A program made the position numbers and the translations under genes. A DNA stretch of 64,000 nucleotides from Paenibacillus terricola (lineage in GTDB: Bacteria; Bacillota; Bacilli; Paenibacillales; Paenibacillaceae), in NCBI RefSeq assembly GCF_014779765.1, contig NZ_JACXZA010000001.1:1240001-1304000 (forward strand), written 5' to 3'. Positions 1 to 8,785 of this stretch are shown piece after piece (within the stretch, counting starts at the first letter, position 1; each line of letters begins with the position of its first letter). The notes below the pieces were generated by a model, which was given only the letters and a program-made list of their open reading frames with translations, did no database searches and was not told the origin of the DNA.

Positions 1-315
1 CGTGAAGAAGCTGATCCTGTGGAGGCTGCGCTCGTGAGCGTGCCGACCGTAAAGCCGTTCCCGGCCGAAATCATCAACAAGTATGCGGGGCGAGGCATTC
101 CTCTCGTTACCGTCGAGGAGCACAGCGTGATCGGCGGACTAGGCTCGGCTTCGGCAGAGGTGCTGGCAGAGCTTGGCGGAGGCGTTCGGCTGCGGCGATT
201 CGGCCTGCCGGACGTATTTTGCCGGGAAGTGGGGAGTCATTCGTATTTGCTTGAGCGGTCGGGTTTTCATTATGAACGATTTCAGGACATCGTGAGAGGA
301 GCATGCGGGCAATGA
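1..315 (+). CDS. Transketolase C-terminal subunit/domain, 3' end only
   Basis: The reading frame is open from the first base, so the gene starts outside the window. The visible ~104 residues match the C-terminal domain of transketolase/DXP-synthase-like enzymes: an alternating alpha/beta segment with VSVPTVKPFP, then VTVEEHSVIGGLGSA, the usual 'EEH...GGLGSAV' signature of this domain. In polysaccharide clusters transketolases are often split into N and C subunits and supply unusual sugars; whether this one is split cannot be seen. The stop overlaps the start of the next gene (ATGA), so the two are probably translationally coupled. Family assignment is firm; the substrate is unknown. Confidence 0.8.
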   Translation, partial: REEADPVEAALVSVPTVKPFPAEIINKYAGRGIPLVTVEEHSVIGGLGSASAEVLAELGGGVRLRRFGLPDVFCREVGSHSYLLERSGFHYERFQDIVRGACGQ

Positions 316-1073
316 CAGATTCGTTCAAGCCGATGGGGATGATCGGCAAGCATCATCGGCCGTCCGATTTCGAGGCGTACCGATTAACGGAGGAGACGTT
401 CGAGCAGTCGCAGCTGTCCGTATTTAATAAGCTAGAGGCATTTCCGCGTTTTGCAACGAAGCGCAGTCTGGCCAAATTTCTGTGCCGCCACGAAATATTC
501 AAGCATGTGCTCGGCGTAACAGGGAGCATCGTCGAATGCGGCGTGTTCAATGGCGGCGGGCTGTTCACATGGGCGCAGCTGTCCAACATTTATGAGCCAT
601 CCAATCATACGCGCAAAATCATCGGCTTCGATACGTTCGCAGGTTTTCCGTCTGTATCCGAAGAGGATCAAGAGCCGGACGACGAATTCAAAGCCGGCGA
701 TTTGAAAGGCGAGACGATTGACCAGCTGCAGCGTTCCATCGAGAAATATACGGCGGAGCGCTATTTGTCGCATATCCCGAATATGGAACTCGTGCAAGGA
801 GATTTCATGGCGACAGCAGACGCGTATGTGGAACGGAATAAGCATCTGCTCGTCTCGCTGCTCTATCTGGATTTCGATCTATATGAGCCAACGAAGAAAG
901 CGCTGGAAGTGTTCCTCCCAAGGATGGGCAAAGGGGCTGTCATCTGCTTCGATGAGTTGAACTGCGCTTCTTTCCCTGGCGAGACTTCCGCGCTGCTTGA
1001 GATGCTGCCGATTCGTGATTCGGCGATCCGCCGTTTTCCGACAGACCCATGGGTGTCGTATGTCATTCTGTAA
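312..1073 (+). CDS. TylF/MycF-family O-methyltransferase
   Basis: A 253-residue protein resembling the TylF (macrocin O-methyltransferase) family, SAM-dependent enzymes that methylate sugar hydroxyls. Visible family features are VECGVFNGGG (SAM-binding start of the Rossmann fold), IIGFDTFAGFP, and the acidic LLYLDFDLYEPT segment that in this family carries metal-binding aspartates. The ATG at 312 is preferred over the ATG at 303 because AGAGGAG ends ten bases before it, whereas the earlier ATG lies directly on the ribosome site. It overlaps the upstream transketolase stop and is followed by a glycosyltransferase fusion, so it probably methylates a sugar of a surface glycan. The substrate is inferred only from context. 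Confidence 0.8.
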   Translation: MTDSFKPMGMIGKHHRPSDFEAYRLTEETFEQSQLSVFNKLEAFPRFATKRSLAKFLCRHEIFKHVLGVTGSIVECGVFNGGGLFTWAQLSNIYEPSNHTRKIIGFDTFAGFPSVSEEDQEPDDEFKAGDLKGETIDQLQRSIEKYTAERYLSHIPNMELVQGDFMATADAYVERNKHLLVSLLYLDFDLYEPTKKALEVFLPRMGKGAVICFDELNCASFPGETSALLEMLPIRDSAIRRFPTDPWVSYVIL

Positions 1074-1091
1074 GGAAACGGGGCCGGTCGG

Positions 1092-2660
1092 ATGAGCGAG
1101 GAGGAACGTAAAGAACCAGAGAGGTCAGAGGCAGAGTCAGTGGGAACGTCGTCAGAAACTTCTCAGGACAATAACAGCCCCTATCAAGGCTTCTACTTCC
1201 TTGGCGAGAACACGATCATTGAGGCAGGTTGTGCCACGCATGGACGCAAAGAAATGGCGATTGGCAGCGGTGTGTTTGTCAGGACTGGCGCATGGTTCAA
1301 TATTTGCACCGAAGTAACGGGTGATCGGCCCAAAATAATAATCGGCGACTACTGCCAGTTTAACAAAAACGTGTGTATGTCGGCGGCGAATCGGATTCTA
1401 ATCGAGCGTTTCGCGATGATTGGCCCCCAGTCCTTCATCATGGATACGCAGCATGAATACCGGCATATTGGTGTCCCGATCGCTTATCAGGGCATTACCG
1501 AAACAGAAGGCGAGACGATTATCGGCGAGAGTACGTGGGTTGGCGCGAACTGCGTAATAAGCGGTCCGGTTAAGATTGGCAGAGGCTCAGTCATCGGCGC
1601 GAACAGCGTTGTGACGCGTAATATTCCTGATTATTGTGTTGCAGCGGGAATGCCTGCCCGTGTCATCAAAATGTTCGACACTCACGCTGTCGATTGGATA
1701 TCGGTAAAAACGAAAGAGGACGTCGATGCGGTTATGCGCAGAAGGCGGGAGCGACCGGTGTTATCGATTTGCATTCCGACTTATAATCGTGCTGCTGACT
1801 TGAATCGATGTCTCCATTCGATCGTTCATCAGATTGGCGACTGTTCATTATTTGAGGTTGTCGTATCCGATAACGCATCGCCAGATGCTACCCAGCAGGT
1901 GCTGGACTCTTTTGCCAAAGCTTATCCGAATATGAATTTGCGTTATTGGCGCAATGACGACAACATCGGGGCAGAGCGAAACATTATCAAGCTGTTGGAT
2001 GATGCGCGGGGCGATTACGTGCTGCTGCACGGCGATGATGATTTTTTCACCGACCTGACGATCATGCCAATGTTGAATCTCATTCAGAATAATCGCGACT
2101 GTTCGGTCTATTTCTTGAATGTGCTTGGCGACGACGGTCAAGTCCATCGGCTGGAAGGGCTGGAAGCGTTCATTGAAACAGCCTCCATTCATTCGGGCTT
2201 TATCTCTTCGATTATGATTCAGCGTGAGGCTTATCGCCAGATTGAAGAAAAGTCGAAGTTTATCGGCTCGGGCTTCAATCATATCTATCTTCAGCTCGAG
2301 GCGCTGCGTCATAATCCGAACTTTGCCATTGTGAACAAAGCGATGTTCGGGTATGCGGGCAATAAGCCGACCGGGTACAATTATGGGAAGTATTTTATCG
2401 AAGGTTATTTGAGCATCTTGGACCATTACCGTTCATATGGGCTGTCGGATGAGGCGCTGTTGAAGGAGAAAAGGTCGATGCTGGCGACAACGGTGCTGCC
2501 ATGGTATAAGAGGATCGTTGAGGAGCAGCTTGGCACGGACGTAAGCGGATTTGAAGAAATCTATACGGCGCACTATAAAGATGAGCCCTATTACGAAACG
2601 ATACTAGCGTGGATACGGAGCATTCAGCCGCCTTCTGGTTCTGGGGATGCTAATGAATAG
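1092..2660 (+). CDS. Fused hexapeptide acyltransferase and GT2 glycosyltransferase
   Basis: A 522-residue two-domain protein. Residues ~30-195 form a left-handed beta-helix acyltransferase of the maltose/galactoside O-acetyltransferase type: repeated [IV]-G-x4 turns, the HEYRHIG segment, and the ending VVTRNIPDYCVAAGMPARVIK. Residues ~217-480 are a GT2 (GT-A fold) glycosyltransferase beginning LSICIPTYNRAADL, with VVVSDNASPD and a DxD-type motif in LHGDDDFF. The two catalytic units would acylate and transfer a sugar in one polypeptide. The N-terminal ~28 residues are Glu/Ser-rich and probably disordered. It lies 18 bases after the methyltransferase on the same strand. Domains are clear; the glycan product is unknown. 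Confidence 0.85.
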   Translation: MSEEERKEPERSEAESVGTSSETSQDNNSPYQGFYFLGENTIIEAGCATHGRKEMAIGSGVFVRTGAWFNICTEVTGDRPKIIIGDYCQFNKNVCMSAANRILIERFAMIGPQSFIMDTQHEYRHIGVPIAYQGITETEGETIIGESTWVGANCVISGPVKIGRGSVIGANSVVTRNIPDYCVAAGMPARVIKMFDTHAVDWISVKTKEDVDAVMRRRRERPVLSICIPTYNRAADLNRCLHSIVHQIGDCSLFEVVVSDNASPDATQQVLDSFAKAYPNMNLRYWRNDDNIGAERNIIKLLDDARGDYVLLHGDDDFFTDLTIMPMLNLIQNNRDCSVYFLNVLGDDGQVHRLEGLEAFIETASIHSGFISSIMIQREAYRQIEEKSKFIGSGFNHIYLQLEALRHNPNFAIVNKAMFGYAGNKPTGYNYGKYFIEGYLSILDHYRSYGLSDEALLKEKRSMLATTVLPWYKRIVEEQLGTDVSGFEEIYTAHYKDEPYYETILAWIRSIQPPSGSGDANE

Positions 2661-2661
2661 A

Positions 2662-2690
2662 GGCCTGCGACTTAACAGTCGGCAGGCTTC
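2662..2690 (+). terminator. Rho-independent terminator, convergent
   Basis: GCCTGC-GACT, loop TAAC, AGTC-GGCAGGC, followed by TTCTTGCTT on the plus strand, directly after the stop of the fusion gene. It overlaps the 3' end of the convergent minus-strand gene. Confidence 0.6.
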
Positions 2691-3724
2691 TTGCTTGTTG
2701 AACCAGTAGATTTGGGATAAACGAATTTGCGCTGCGACCAGAAGCTGAGAAGAAACAGTACGCCTTCGGTCACCAGCTTGGAGATGAGAAGCGGGACATG
2801 CGCCATCTCGTTCAGACCATACATTAGTCCGTAATTGAGCGTGAGGATGAGAACGACAAGCGCAAAATATTTGGGCATCGAGCGACGAACCTCCGAAGGT
2901 CCGTCTTCTGCGAATACGAACCGGCGATTCATCGTGTAATTCGCTAGCGAACTGCATATTCTTGCGCCGACGACTGCGAGCAGCAAGTTAGCCGTCAGCA
3001 TATGGATGAGCAGCAGCAGTCCGTAATCAAGCAGCGCACTGAGCAGCGAGGCTCCGCTGAACTTAATAATAGGCAAGTATACGGCAAATGAATCTGCGAG
3101 CGGACGGAAGTGCGATGACTTATTTTCTTCTAGATAGACGGTTTCGATCGGAATCTCGGTTAGGCTGTAGCCGGCAGAACGCGCTTGCAGCAGCATGTTC
3201 ATCTCATATTCGAAACGTTCGCCGGGAATCGAGCAGAGCCAGTCCAGCATATCGTTCGAAAATCCGCGAAGCCCCGTCTGCGTATCGTGAATGGCCGTGC
3301 CGGTTGTGAACTTGTAAATCTGGCGTGTCGCCGTGTTGCCGAAGCGGCTGCGCAGCGGCACCTCGCCAGTAAATTGGCGGCTGCCCAGTATGATATGGTG
3401 CGGCAGCCTGTCCACGACATCCGCGATACGCATAATGTCCGCCGGCAGATGCTGGCCGTCGCTGTCTGCGCATATAACGCCATCTTTGCTGCTTAGTTTC
3501 TTAATATAATGAAAGCCGGTTTTGAGCGCACGACCTTTGCCCATATTGCGTTCATGGGTCAGAATCGTACAGCCCAGCTGCTTCGCGCTTGCGAAGATAC
3601 GCTTATAGTTGTCTCCGCTGCCATCATCGACGATTACAATGTCTCGGTTGTCGGCAGCAACAAGCTGATGAATGAGCCCTATGAGCCGTTCATCCGGCTC
3701 ATAGGATGGGATGAGTACAGTCAT
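2672..3724 (-). CDS. GT2 glycosyltransferase with C-terminal GtrA-like membrane domain
   Basis: 350 residues. The N-terminal ~220 residues are a dolichyl-phosphate-mannose-synthase-like GT2 domain: VLIPSYEPDERL, IVIVDDGSGD, ERNMGKGRALKTGF and the DxD in ICADSDGQH. The C-terminal ~120 residues are a GtrA-like domain with about four hydrophobic helices ending in the typical LLSFWSQRKFVY. Such proteins transfer a sugar from a nucleotide donor to undecaprenyl phosphate and/or help flip it, for decoration of teichoic acids or surface polymers. AAGGAGGAG lies seven bases before the ATG. It follows the phosphodiester glycosidase gene on the same strand by 54 bases and is probably co-transcribed with it. 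Confidence 0.85.
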   Translation of the reverse strand: MTVLIPSYEPDERLIGLIHQLVAADNRDIVIVDDGSGDNYKRIFASAKQLGCTILTHERNMGKGRALKTGFHYIKKLSSKDGVICADSDGQHLPADIMRIADVVDRLPHHIILGSRQFTGEVPLRSRFGNTATRQIYKFTTGTAIHDTQTGLRGFSNDMLDWLCSIPGERFEYEMNMLLQARSAGYSLTEIPIETVYLEENKSSHFRPLADSFAVYLPIIKFSGASLLSALLDYGLLLLIHMLTANLLLAVVGARICSSLANYTMNRRFVFAEDGPSEVRRSMPKYFALVVLILTLNYGLMYGLNEMAHVPLLISKLVTEGVLFLLSFWSQRKFVYPKSTGSTSKKPADC

Positions 3725-3778
3725 GTTCTCTCCTCCTTACATGGACTCTAGGTGACGGACTGATGCGGTTTATGCGTT

Positions 3779-4699
3779 TTATGCCCCGACATAGATAATA
3801 TCGCTGACGCCCCGCTCCTGCTGTTTGCCTTGCGGATTGTTGATGACGTTGCCCATGAAGTACATCGTAGATGAGCCGCCGCCATCGAGGTTATAAGCAT
3901 CTGTGCAGCCGAGCTCCTGGAATAAGGAGGCGAATTCGTTCAATGTCATGCCGCGGCTGTAATTGCGGGAACGGCCGTCGACCACAACGAGTACATAATG
4001 GTTAGGTGCAATAATGCCGATACCAGTGCGCGGATTAGCGTCTTGAATGGAACGATTGCCGAAGTTGGTGTCGATCTCGACATGCTCGAAGTCGCTCGTT
4101 ACTTGCCCATCCTTCAGCAGAATAGGTCCGAACGAGAAGGTGTTCGTAACGCCTTGCGCAAGCAAGTCAGAGGAGGAGACCGTCTTCTCGTCATAGCTCT
4201 TCATCGTTCCGTCTTGGAACATGGCTAAGCCATCGCGTACCGGTTCGTCCCTGTAGAGCGTGCCATTCCGAATAATGACGCCGTCGTTGCGGAAGCCGTA
4301 GTAGTCGCCGTTAATCGCAAGAATGGCATTGTTGTTCTCGGCAATGGTCGATGTATTCTCCGTAATATTGCGGCCGAACTTGTTGTCGGCCAGTGCGGTC
4401 TGCAGCGTGGTCCCGTTCTTCAGCGTGACATCGGCAACGAAATACGTAATCATGTCGCTGCCCGAGCCGGTCTGTACCTTCTTAATGCTTATCGATTCGT
4501 TATCGCTGTTGTAATTCATATCGTCGTAAGTAGCGTGAGCGGATTCGACTGTCGTGCCTGCATTAGTCGTCGTAACGACTGCTTCTACATGTTCGATCAA
4601 ATATCGATCGGCCAGCTTATAAACAACTGTTCCGACAGTGAGGACGAGCACCAGCGAGGTGCCCACCCATATTTTTCGAGCGCGGCTCCATTCCTTCAA
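3779..4699 (-). CDS. Phosphodiester glycosidase (NAGPA domain) membrane-anchored protein
   Basis: 306 residues with one N-terminal membrane segment (residues ~10-28) and an extracellular NAGPA-type domain. Family marks are AILAINGDYYGF, NPRTGIGI, VVDGRSRNYSRGMTLNEFASLFQELGCTDA.. and the closing NLDGGGSSTMYF. The family contains phosphodiester N-acetylglucosaminidases that remove sugar-phosphate caps, and in Gram-positives is often near wall-polymer or exopolysaccharide genes, as here. Translation starts at TTG: AAGGAAA lies seven bases upstream and no upstream ATG gives a signal anchor. It is probably in one transcript with the downstream GT2-GtrA gene. Confidence 0.85.
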   Translation of the reverse strand: MKEWSRARKIWVGTSLVLVLTVGTVVYKLADRYLIEHVEAVVTTTNAGTTVESAHATYDDMNYNSDNESISIKKVQTGSGSDMITYFVADVTLKNGTTLQTALADNKFGRNITENTSTIAENNNAILAINGDYYGFRNDGVIIRNGTLYRDEPVRDGLAMFQDGTMKSYDEKTVSSSDLLAQGVTNTFSFGPILLKDGQVTSDFEHVEIDTNFGNRSIQDANPRTGIGIIAPNHYVLVVVDGRSRNYSRGMTLNEFASLFQELGCTDAYNLDGGGSSTMYFMGNVINNPQGKQQERGVSDIIYVGA

Positions 4700-4843
4700 G
4701 GCGATTTCCTTCTTTCATTAGCAAATTGTAAAGGTTATTGAGGTATCGCTATTGTCGCATCGTCTTCTGAATTGGTTATGAGTCGTGGCTGAACATGCGC
4801 TGAAAGAAAGCAGGAGTGAAACAAGTTGAACCGCTCTATATAT

Positions 4844-4895
4844 TGAAAAAAGCTCCCCTGCTAATGGAGTTGAACTCCGACTAGCAGAAGAGCTT
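4844..4895 (-). terminator. Terminator of the CBS-domain gene
   Basis: On the minus strand: AAGCTC-TT-CTGCTA-GTC-GGAGT, loop TCA, then the complementary arms and TTTTTTCAATA. It is a long, almost perfect stem with a U-run. The rest of the 4700-4960 gap shows no other signal. Confidence 0.75.
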
Positions 4896-4960
4896 ATATT
4901 TGCACTCGTTATTTAAGGTTGAAGACCGAAAATGACTCGAAATAGACGCTTAGTGCGTCG

Positions 4961-5416
4961 TTAGTGCACAGCGGGCGGCTCGCGATGTTCATGTTCGGAG
5001 ATACTGCTCAATGCATGCAGTGCCTTCTGATCATGTGCTTCGCGAAGCGCAAGATCGCCGATGGAGACCACGCCGATCAAATTGCCGTTCTCGACAACCG
5101 GCAGGCGCCGAATTTGATTAACGGCCATTCGCTGCGCCACGCCTTCTATCTGATCATTCGGCGAGATCGTCTCAACGTGAGTCGTCATAATCTGTGATAC
5201 AGCCGTGGAGTCGGGCAGCTTCGCTGCGCAGCCTCGTATGACAAGATCGCGGTCCGTGATGAGTCCAACAAGCTTCTGACCTTCCACGATCGGGATAATC
5301 CCGATGTCATGCTCCTTCATTTTTACAGCTACTTCATATAAGTTGTTTTGAGGTGTACACGTCAACACATCTGTCGACATGATATCGCGAATTGCGTTTG
5401 ACACGGGACCAGCCAT
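4961..5416 (-). CDS. Two-CBS-domain protein
   Basis: 151 residues forming a tandem CBS (Bateman) module and little else. The first CBS is at ~8-62 (DIMSTDVLTCTP... IGIIPIVEGQKLVGLITDRDLVIR), the second at ~72-128 (IMTTHVETISPND... RRLPVVENGNLIGVVSIGDLA). Such stand-alone modules bind adenine nucleotides and often act as stress or energy sensors. The C-terminal tail is His/Glu-rich. The only upstream AAGG lies directly against the ATG, so the start is not certain; a GTG four codons in has better spacing from GGAAGG. It has its own terminator and is not linked to the flanking genes. Confidence 0.8.
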   Translation of the reverse strand: MAGPVSNAIRDIMSTDVLTCTPQNNLYEVAVKMKEHDIGIIPIVEGQKLVGLITDRDLVIRGCAAKLPDSTAVSQIMTTHVETISPNDQIEGVAQRMAVNQIRRLPVVENGNLIGVVSIGDLALREAHDQKALHALSSISEHEHREPPAVH

Positions 5417-5512
5417 CCTTCCAATACATTCAATTTGGGTATCATAGGATACATCCTATTGTAGAATGTCCGAACGGAAGGAGGATATTCATATCTTCGG
5501 TCTCCGATTTGG

Positions 5513-6745
5513 CTAAAATGCCCAGTTGCCGTTCACAAGAATCGGCTCTCTAGTTCCATCGTTCATAACCCCGTAGATGTTCAGCTGTGCGGATCCGACC
5601 ATGAAATCGGTATGCGCCATGCTGCGGTTCAGGCCGCGCTCAAGGAGTTGTTCCTGCGAAAGATCTGCGCCGCCCTTGACGCAAGAGGCGTAGGCGCTGC
5701 CGACAGCTAGATGGCAGGATGCATTCTCGTCGAACAACGTTTTGTAGAACAAAATATTCGATTCCGAGATTGGCGAACGATGAGGTACGAGCGCGATCTC
5801 GCCAAGGTATTTGGCGCCTTCGTCGGTATCGAGCAGCCCCTGCAGCGCCTCATGGCCTTGCTCGGCCGATGCGCTTACGACGCGTCCGTTCTCGAAGGTG
5901 AACGAGAAGCGATCGATAATGTTGCCGTTGTAGCTGAGCGGCTTCGTGCTGGAGACGATGCCGTTGACGCCTGTGCGGAGCGGGGCAGAGTAGACTTCTT
6001 CTGTTGGCAGGTTCGGCACGAACCATACGCCTTGGCCGTTGGCCTTACTGCCGCCGAGCCATACATGATCAGCAGGCATCTCGATCGTAAGTTCGGTGCC
6101 TGGCGCTGAGTAGTGAAGGTATTTATATTGTTTCTTCGTTAGATAGTTCGCTTTCGAACGCAACTGCTGGATATGCGACTCCCAAGCCGCGATCGGATCA
6201 GGCTGATCCGCGCGAACCATTGTGAATATAGCATCCCACAGCTTGGCGACTTGCTCTTCCTGCGGAAGGTTCGGGAACACTTTGGCTGCCCATGCAGCGG
6301 AAGGAACCGTTGCGAGCGACCAGCTGAACTTGAACGCCTGCGACAGTTGGCGGTACTTCTCATTCGCTTGGCGCTGCACACGGTCGGCGTTTCGAATGCG
6401 TTCCTGCGGCACGCCTTTCAGCAGGTCAGGATCGGCGGAGCTGATCGTAACGGCTGCGGCACCCTTCTCCGCCATCTCCAGCTTCTCGCCGGCTGACCAA
6501 GTCGGCACTTCGAGGAACGATTGCTCAGGAGCCAGATCATAGCGGATGCGCGAGACAACGTCATCCATCCAAACGACTTTCACCTGATAAGCGCCAGCCT
6601 CATAGGCCTTCTTCACAACAAGCCGCGCCAGCTCCGGCGATTCAATCGATGCGTTCAGCATTAGCGATTGGCCAGGCCTAATGTTCGCACCGATTTTTAC
6701 AATGATGTCTGCATAGTTATTAAGCTTCTGTTCGAATGTCAGCAT
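5513..6745 (-). CDS. ampS: M29-family metallo-aminopeptidase
   Basis: 410 residues, the usual length of peptidase family M29 (AmpS, AmpT, aminopeptidase II), co-catalytic two-metal exopeptidases of the cytosol. Typical features are NIRPGQSLMLNASIESPELARLV near the N-terminus, an internal GGSKANGQGVWFVPNLPTEEV stretch, and C-terminal segments with metal ligands (the His of CHLAVGSAY, SMAHTDFMVG, and the G-x-E/IL-V-x-x-GxW end). The chosen ATG has AAAGGATG at proper distance; earlier in-frame codons add 25 residues without family similarity and run into the promoter. The gene symbol is by homology. Confidence 0.85.
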   Translation of the reverse strand: MLTFEQKLNNYADIIVKIGANIRPGQSLMLNASIESPELARLVVKKAYEAGAYQVKVVWMDDVVSRIRYDLAPEQSFLEVPTWSAGEKLEMAEKGAAAVTISSADPDLLKGVPQERIRNADRVQRQANEKYRQLSQAFKFSWSLATVPSAAWAAKVFPNLPQEEQVAKLWDAIFTMVRADQPDPIAAWESHIQQLRSKANYLTKKQYKYLHYSAPGTELTIEMPADHVWLGGSKANGQGVWFVPNLPTEEVYSAPLRTGVNGIVSSTKPLSYNGNIIDRFSFTFENGRVVSASAEQGHEALQGLLDTDEGAKYLGEIALVPHRSPISESNILFYKTLFDENASCHLAVGSAYASCVKGGADLSQEQLLERGLNRSMAHTDFMVGSAQLNIYGVMNDGTREPILVNGNWAF

Positions 6746-7070
6746 GGGAATCATCCTTTCTTGCCGTGCGGAATGGAATTGTACCTTTCTATTGTAGGGG
6801 ATTGGGGCGATCGGTTTCAAATAGGGATGCCGTTATTGGTAATTACGTTGTAAAATAAAGAAGTACCCCCTTTATTTCCCTATCGTGAACGAAAGGTATA
6901 CTGAAGCAGGGGCTATCGAAGTTTTCAAGCGGCAGCATTTATGGAGATTGCGAACGGATATCCAGCATAACTCAGCAGCATAGGCAGATTAAGCAGGCAT
7001 ATTATATCGATAATGATTGCTGCAAGGTTGGCACAGGGTCAATCATTCATTACATGGGGGAGATGAACTT
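6746..7070. other. Divergent intergenic region (325 nt)
   Basis: Holds the minus-strand promoter for the aminopeptidase. At 6854-6876 there is a short inverted repeat, AATAAAG/CTTTATT. A plus-strand TATACT at 6897-6902 lacks a good -35. The remaining ~150 bases before the stalk-protein gene show no recognisable signal apart from its GGGGGAGATG ribosome site. Confidence 0.4.
6791..6820 (-). promoter_or_regulatory. Sigma-A-type promoter for the aminopeptidase
   Basis: On the minus strand TTGAAA, 18 bases, TACAAT, placed about 45 bases before the aminopeptidase start codon. Confidence 0.6.
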
Positions 7071-7838
7071 ATGAAGAAGTTTATTATCGGATTTCTAGCA
7101 GGCGGTTTGATCTTCGGCACAGCGTCAGCCTATGCGGCGGTGAAGATCAGCGTTGATTATAATCGCGTGAATAATGTGTATGTGGATGGCGTGAGAATGA
7201 GCATTACATCGACGAATAAGCCTATTTATATCGATAATACGAACGATTCGAAGGATAACGGCGTTACATACTTCCCAAGCGCGCTCCTGCCAGAGCTCGG
7301 ATATACGTTTAAACGCAGCGGTGATTCGGTCTCATTGAACGCCGCAGGGGAAACGTATTACCCGACTCGCTTCAATGATCGTACGCCAAATTCAAATACG
7401 ATTGCGGTCGAACAGATTAATACGTCGGGTGCCACTGCAGATGTTGTGTTTGAGGGCACAGTGCTGACCAATAGTCAATCAGGTGCGACATATCGAAATT
7501 ACATGTCAACGACACTCGGCACGCTTCTCGACAAAACGAAATCGCAAAGTGAATTCACACTTAAACTCGATGAGAAATACCGCAGATTCCAAGGTACGCT
7601 GTATCTGGGCAAGAGCAAGGCTGGCAAGATTGCTTCCAAGCCTGTAAAGCTCGAGGTCTACTTAACGGATGACGGTGGTAAAATAAGTAAATATAAGACG
7701 TACTCCGTTAGTAAAGCGACACGCACACAAACGATAAACATTCCGCTTCGCTATATAACCAGCATTAGCTTCAAACTTTATAATGATGGCAGTGAAAGAG
7801 CAGAGGCTGCTATTCTTGAACCTGTGTTTATCAAGTAA
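7071..7838 (+). CDS. Secreted stalk-domain-like protein of unknown function
   Basis: 255 residues. A signal peptide is evident (MKKFIIGFLAGGLIFGTASAYA, cleavage after AYA). The mature N-terminus (VKISVDYNRVNNVYVDGVRM... YFPSALLPELGYTF) resembles the copper-amine-oxidase-N-like 'stalk' domains common in Paenibacillus surface proteins; the C-terminal half (~100-255) is beta-rich and not recognised. GGGGGAGATG fixes the start; an upstream ATG in frame adds only leader sequence. No sortase motif or S-layer homology domain is visible, so it is probably free or wall-associated. It is monocistronic and ends at a terminator. Confidence 0.65.
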   Translation: MKKFIIGFLAGGLIFGTASAYAAVKISVDYNRVNNVYVDGVRMSITSTNKPIYIDNTNDSKDNGVTYFPSALLPELGYTFKRSGDSVSLNAAGETYYPTRFNDRTPNSNTIAVEQINTSGATADVVFEGTVLTNSQSGATYRNYMSTTLGTLLDKTKSQSEFTLKLDEKYRRFQGTLYLGKSKAGKIASKPVKLEVYLTDDGGKISKYKTYSVSKATRTQTINIPLRYITSISFKLYNDGSERAEAAILEPVFIK

Positions 7839-7855
7839 TGTTCGTTAGTAATAGA

Positions 7856-7900
7856 GCCTCGATCGTTGACCAGACTGGTGCAGCGATCGCGGCCTTTTTT
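7856..7900 (+). terminator. Terminator after the stalk-like gene
   Basis: GCC-T-CGATCG, an 18-nt loop, CGATCG-C-GGC, then CTTTTTT. The stem has one mismatch. Confidence 0.6.
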
Positions 7901-8043
7901 GGTATTCGGCTTAATGATTTAGCAATGTCGCGCAGAACATCCTTTTGTGCAAACAGGAAGTTAGGAGATAGAGATCGAAACAATGGTACAGGTGTTATGA
8001 CGATAGAGACAATAAACCTTCAAAGGATGCGAACTTGTAGAAC

Positions 8044-8679
8044 ATGAGAATATGCATAGAAGGACCAAGCGCGGTCGGCAAGAGTACTTTGTGTAGGTCG
8101 CTAGGCGAACGTTGCGGCTTCATTATTCAAGACGAGATTATTGTGGAACCCATTCCGGGACTTTCGCCGGGTGATACAGCGATCTATTACTTAGAGCGAG
8201 AGGTAGAACGCTGGAATGCGATCGAGACCAAGGGGGATAACCTCATGTTGATCCTTGATACTGATCCTATGAAACCGTTGTGGTTCAATTGGTCGCAGGG
8301 ATACCGGGATTGCATGCCTTTGGACGAGTTAGAGGCGTTCTATAGTGGCAGGGTACAGAGCGGAGAGATCGGTTTTGCTGACCTCTACATCATTCTAGAT
8401 GCGGACATACAGCAATTATATCAACGCAAAGAAAACGATCCATTCCGAGATCGAGACAATTTCGAGTGGATTTCATCAGCGAATGAGCATAGACGTCGAT
8501 ATTATCAATACTTGCATGCCACTATGCCGAGTCGGGTTGTATTTATGGATGCAGTGGACAAAGAAGCGACACTTGAATTAGCGGTTAACAATATCCTCGC
8601 TTTACAGCATCGAAGCGGCAGTCCTATCCATCCTGTCAAGGTTTTCGACCTGATGATGGAGTGGTTGCGTAAAGGGTGA
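8044..8679 (+). CDS. P-loop nucleoside/small-molecule kinase-like protein
   Basis: 211 residues beginning almost directly with a Walker A motif (GPSAVGKST, residues 7-15). After it come IILDADIQQLYQRKENDPFRDRDNF and a lid-like RRRYYQYL segment, the layout of P-loop kinases such as thymidylate or chloramphenicol kinases. The substrate cannot be named. The ATG is the only start that keeps the P-loop intact, although the upstream ribosome site (AAAGGATGCG) is weak and distant. The local sequence is somewhat AT-richer than the core genes. It stands alone between a terminator and a convergent lipoprotein gene. Confidence 0.6.
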   Translation: MRICIEGPSAVGKSTLCRSLGERCGFIIQDEIIVEPIPGLSPGDTAIYYLEREVERWNAIETKGDNLMLILDTDPMKPLWFNWSQGYRDCMPLDELEAFYSGRVQSGEIGFADLYIILDADIQQLYQRKENDPFRDRDNFEWISSANEHRRRYYQYLHATMPSRVVFMDAVDKEATLELAVNNILALQHRSGSPIHPVKVFDLMMEWLRKG

Positions 8680-8785
8680 ATAAAAGGCCAATCCATCAAC
8701 AAAGAGTCCATCCTAGACTGCGGAGGTACTCCTTGATCAATTATAAAGTGGCCGTGGTCGTTACCCAGATCGATACTGTCGTGCC

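Noticed and set aside
6139-6542. Several 80-107-codon frames overlapping the aminopeptidase gene
   Set aside because: Shadows of a conserved gene in other frames with no start signals.
7838-8047. 69-codon frame after the stalk-like gene
   Set aside because: It spans the terminator hairpin, has no ribosome site and no recognisable product.
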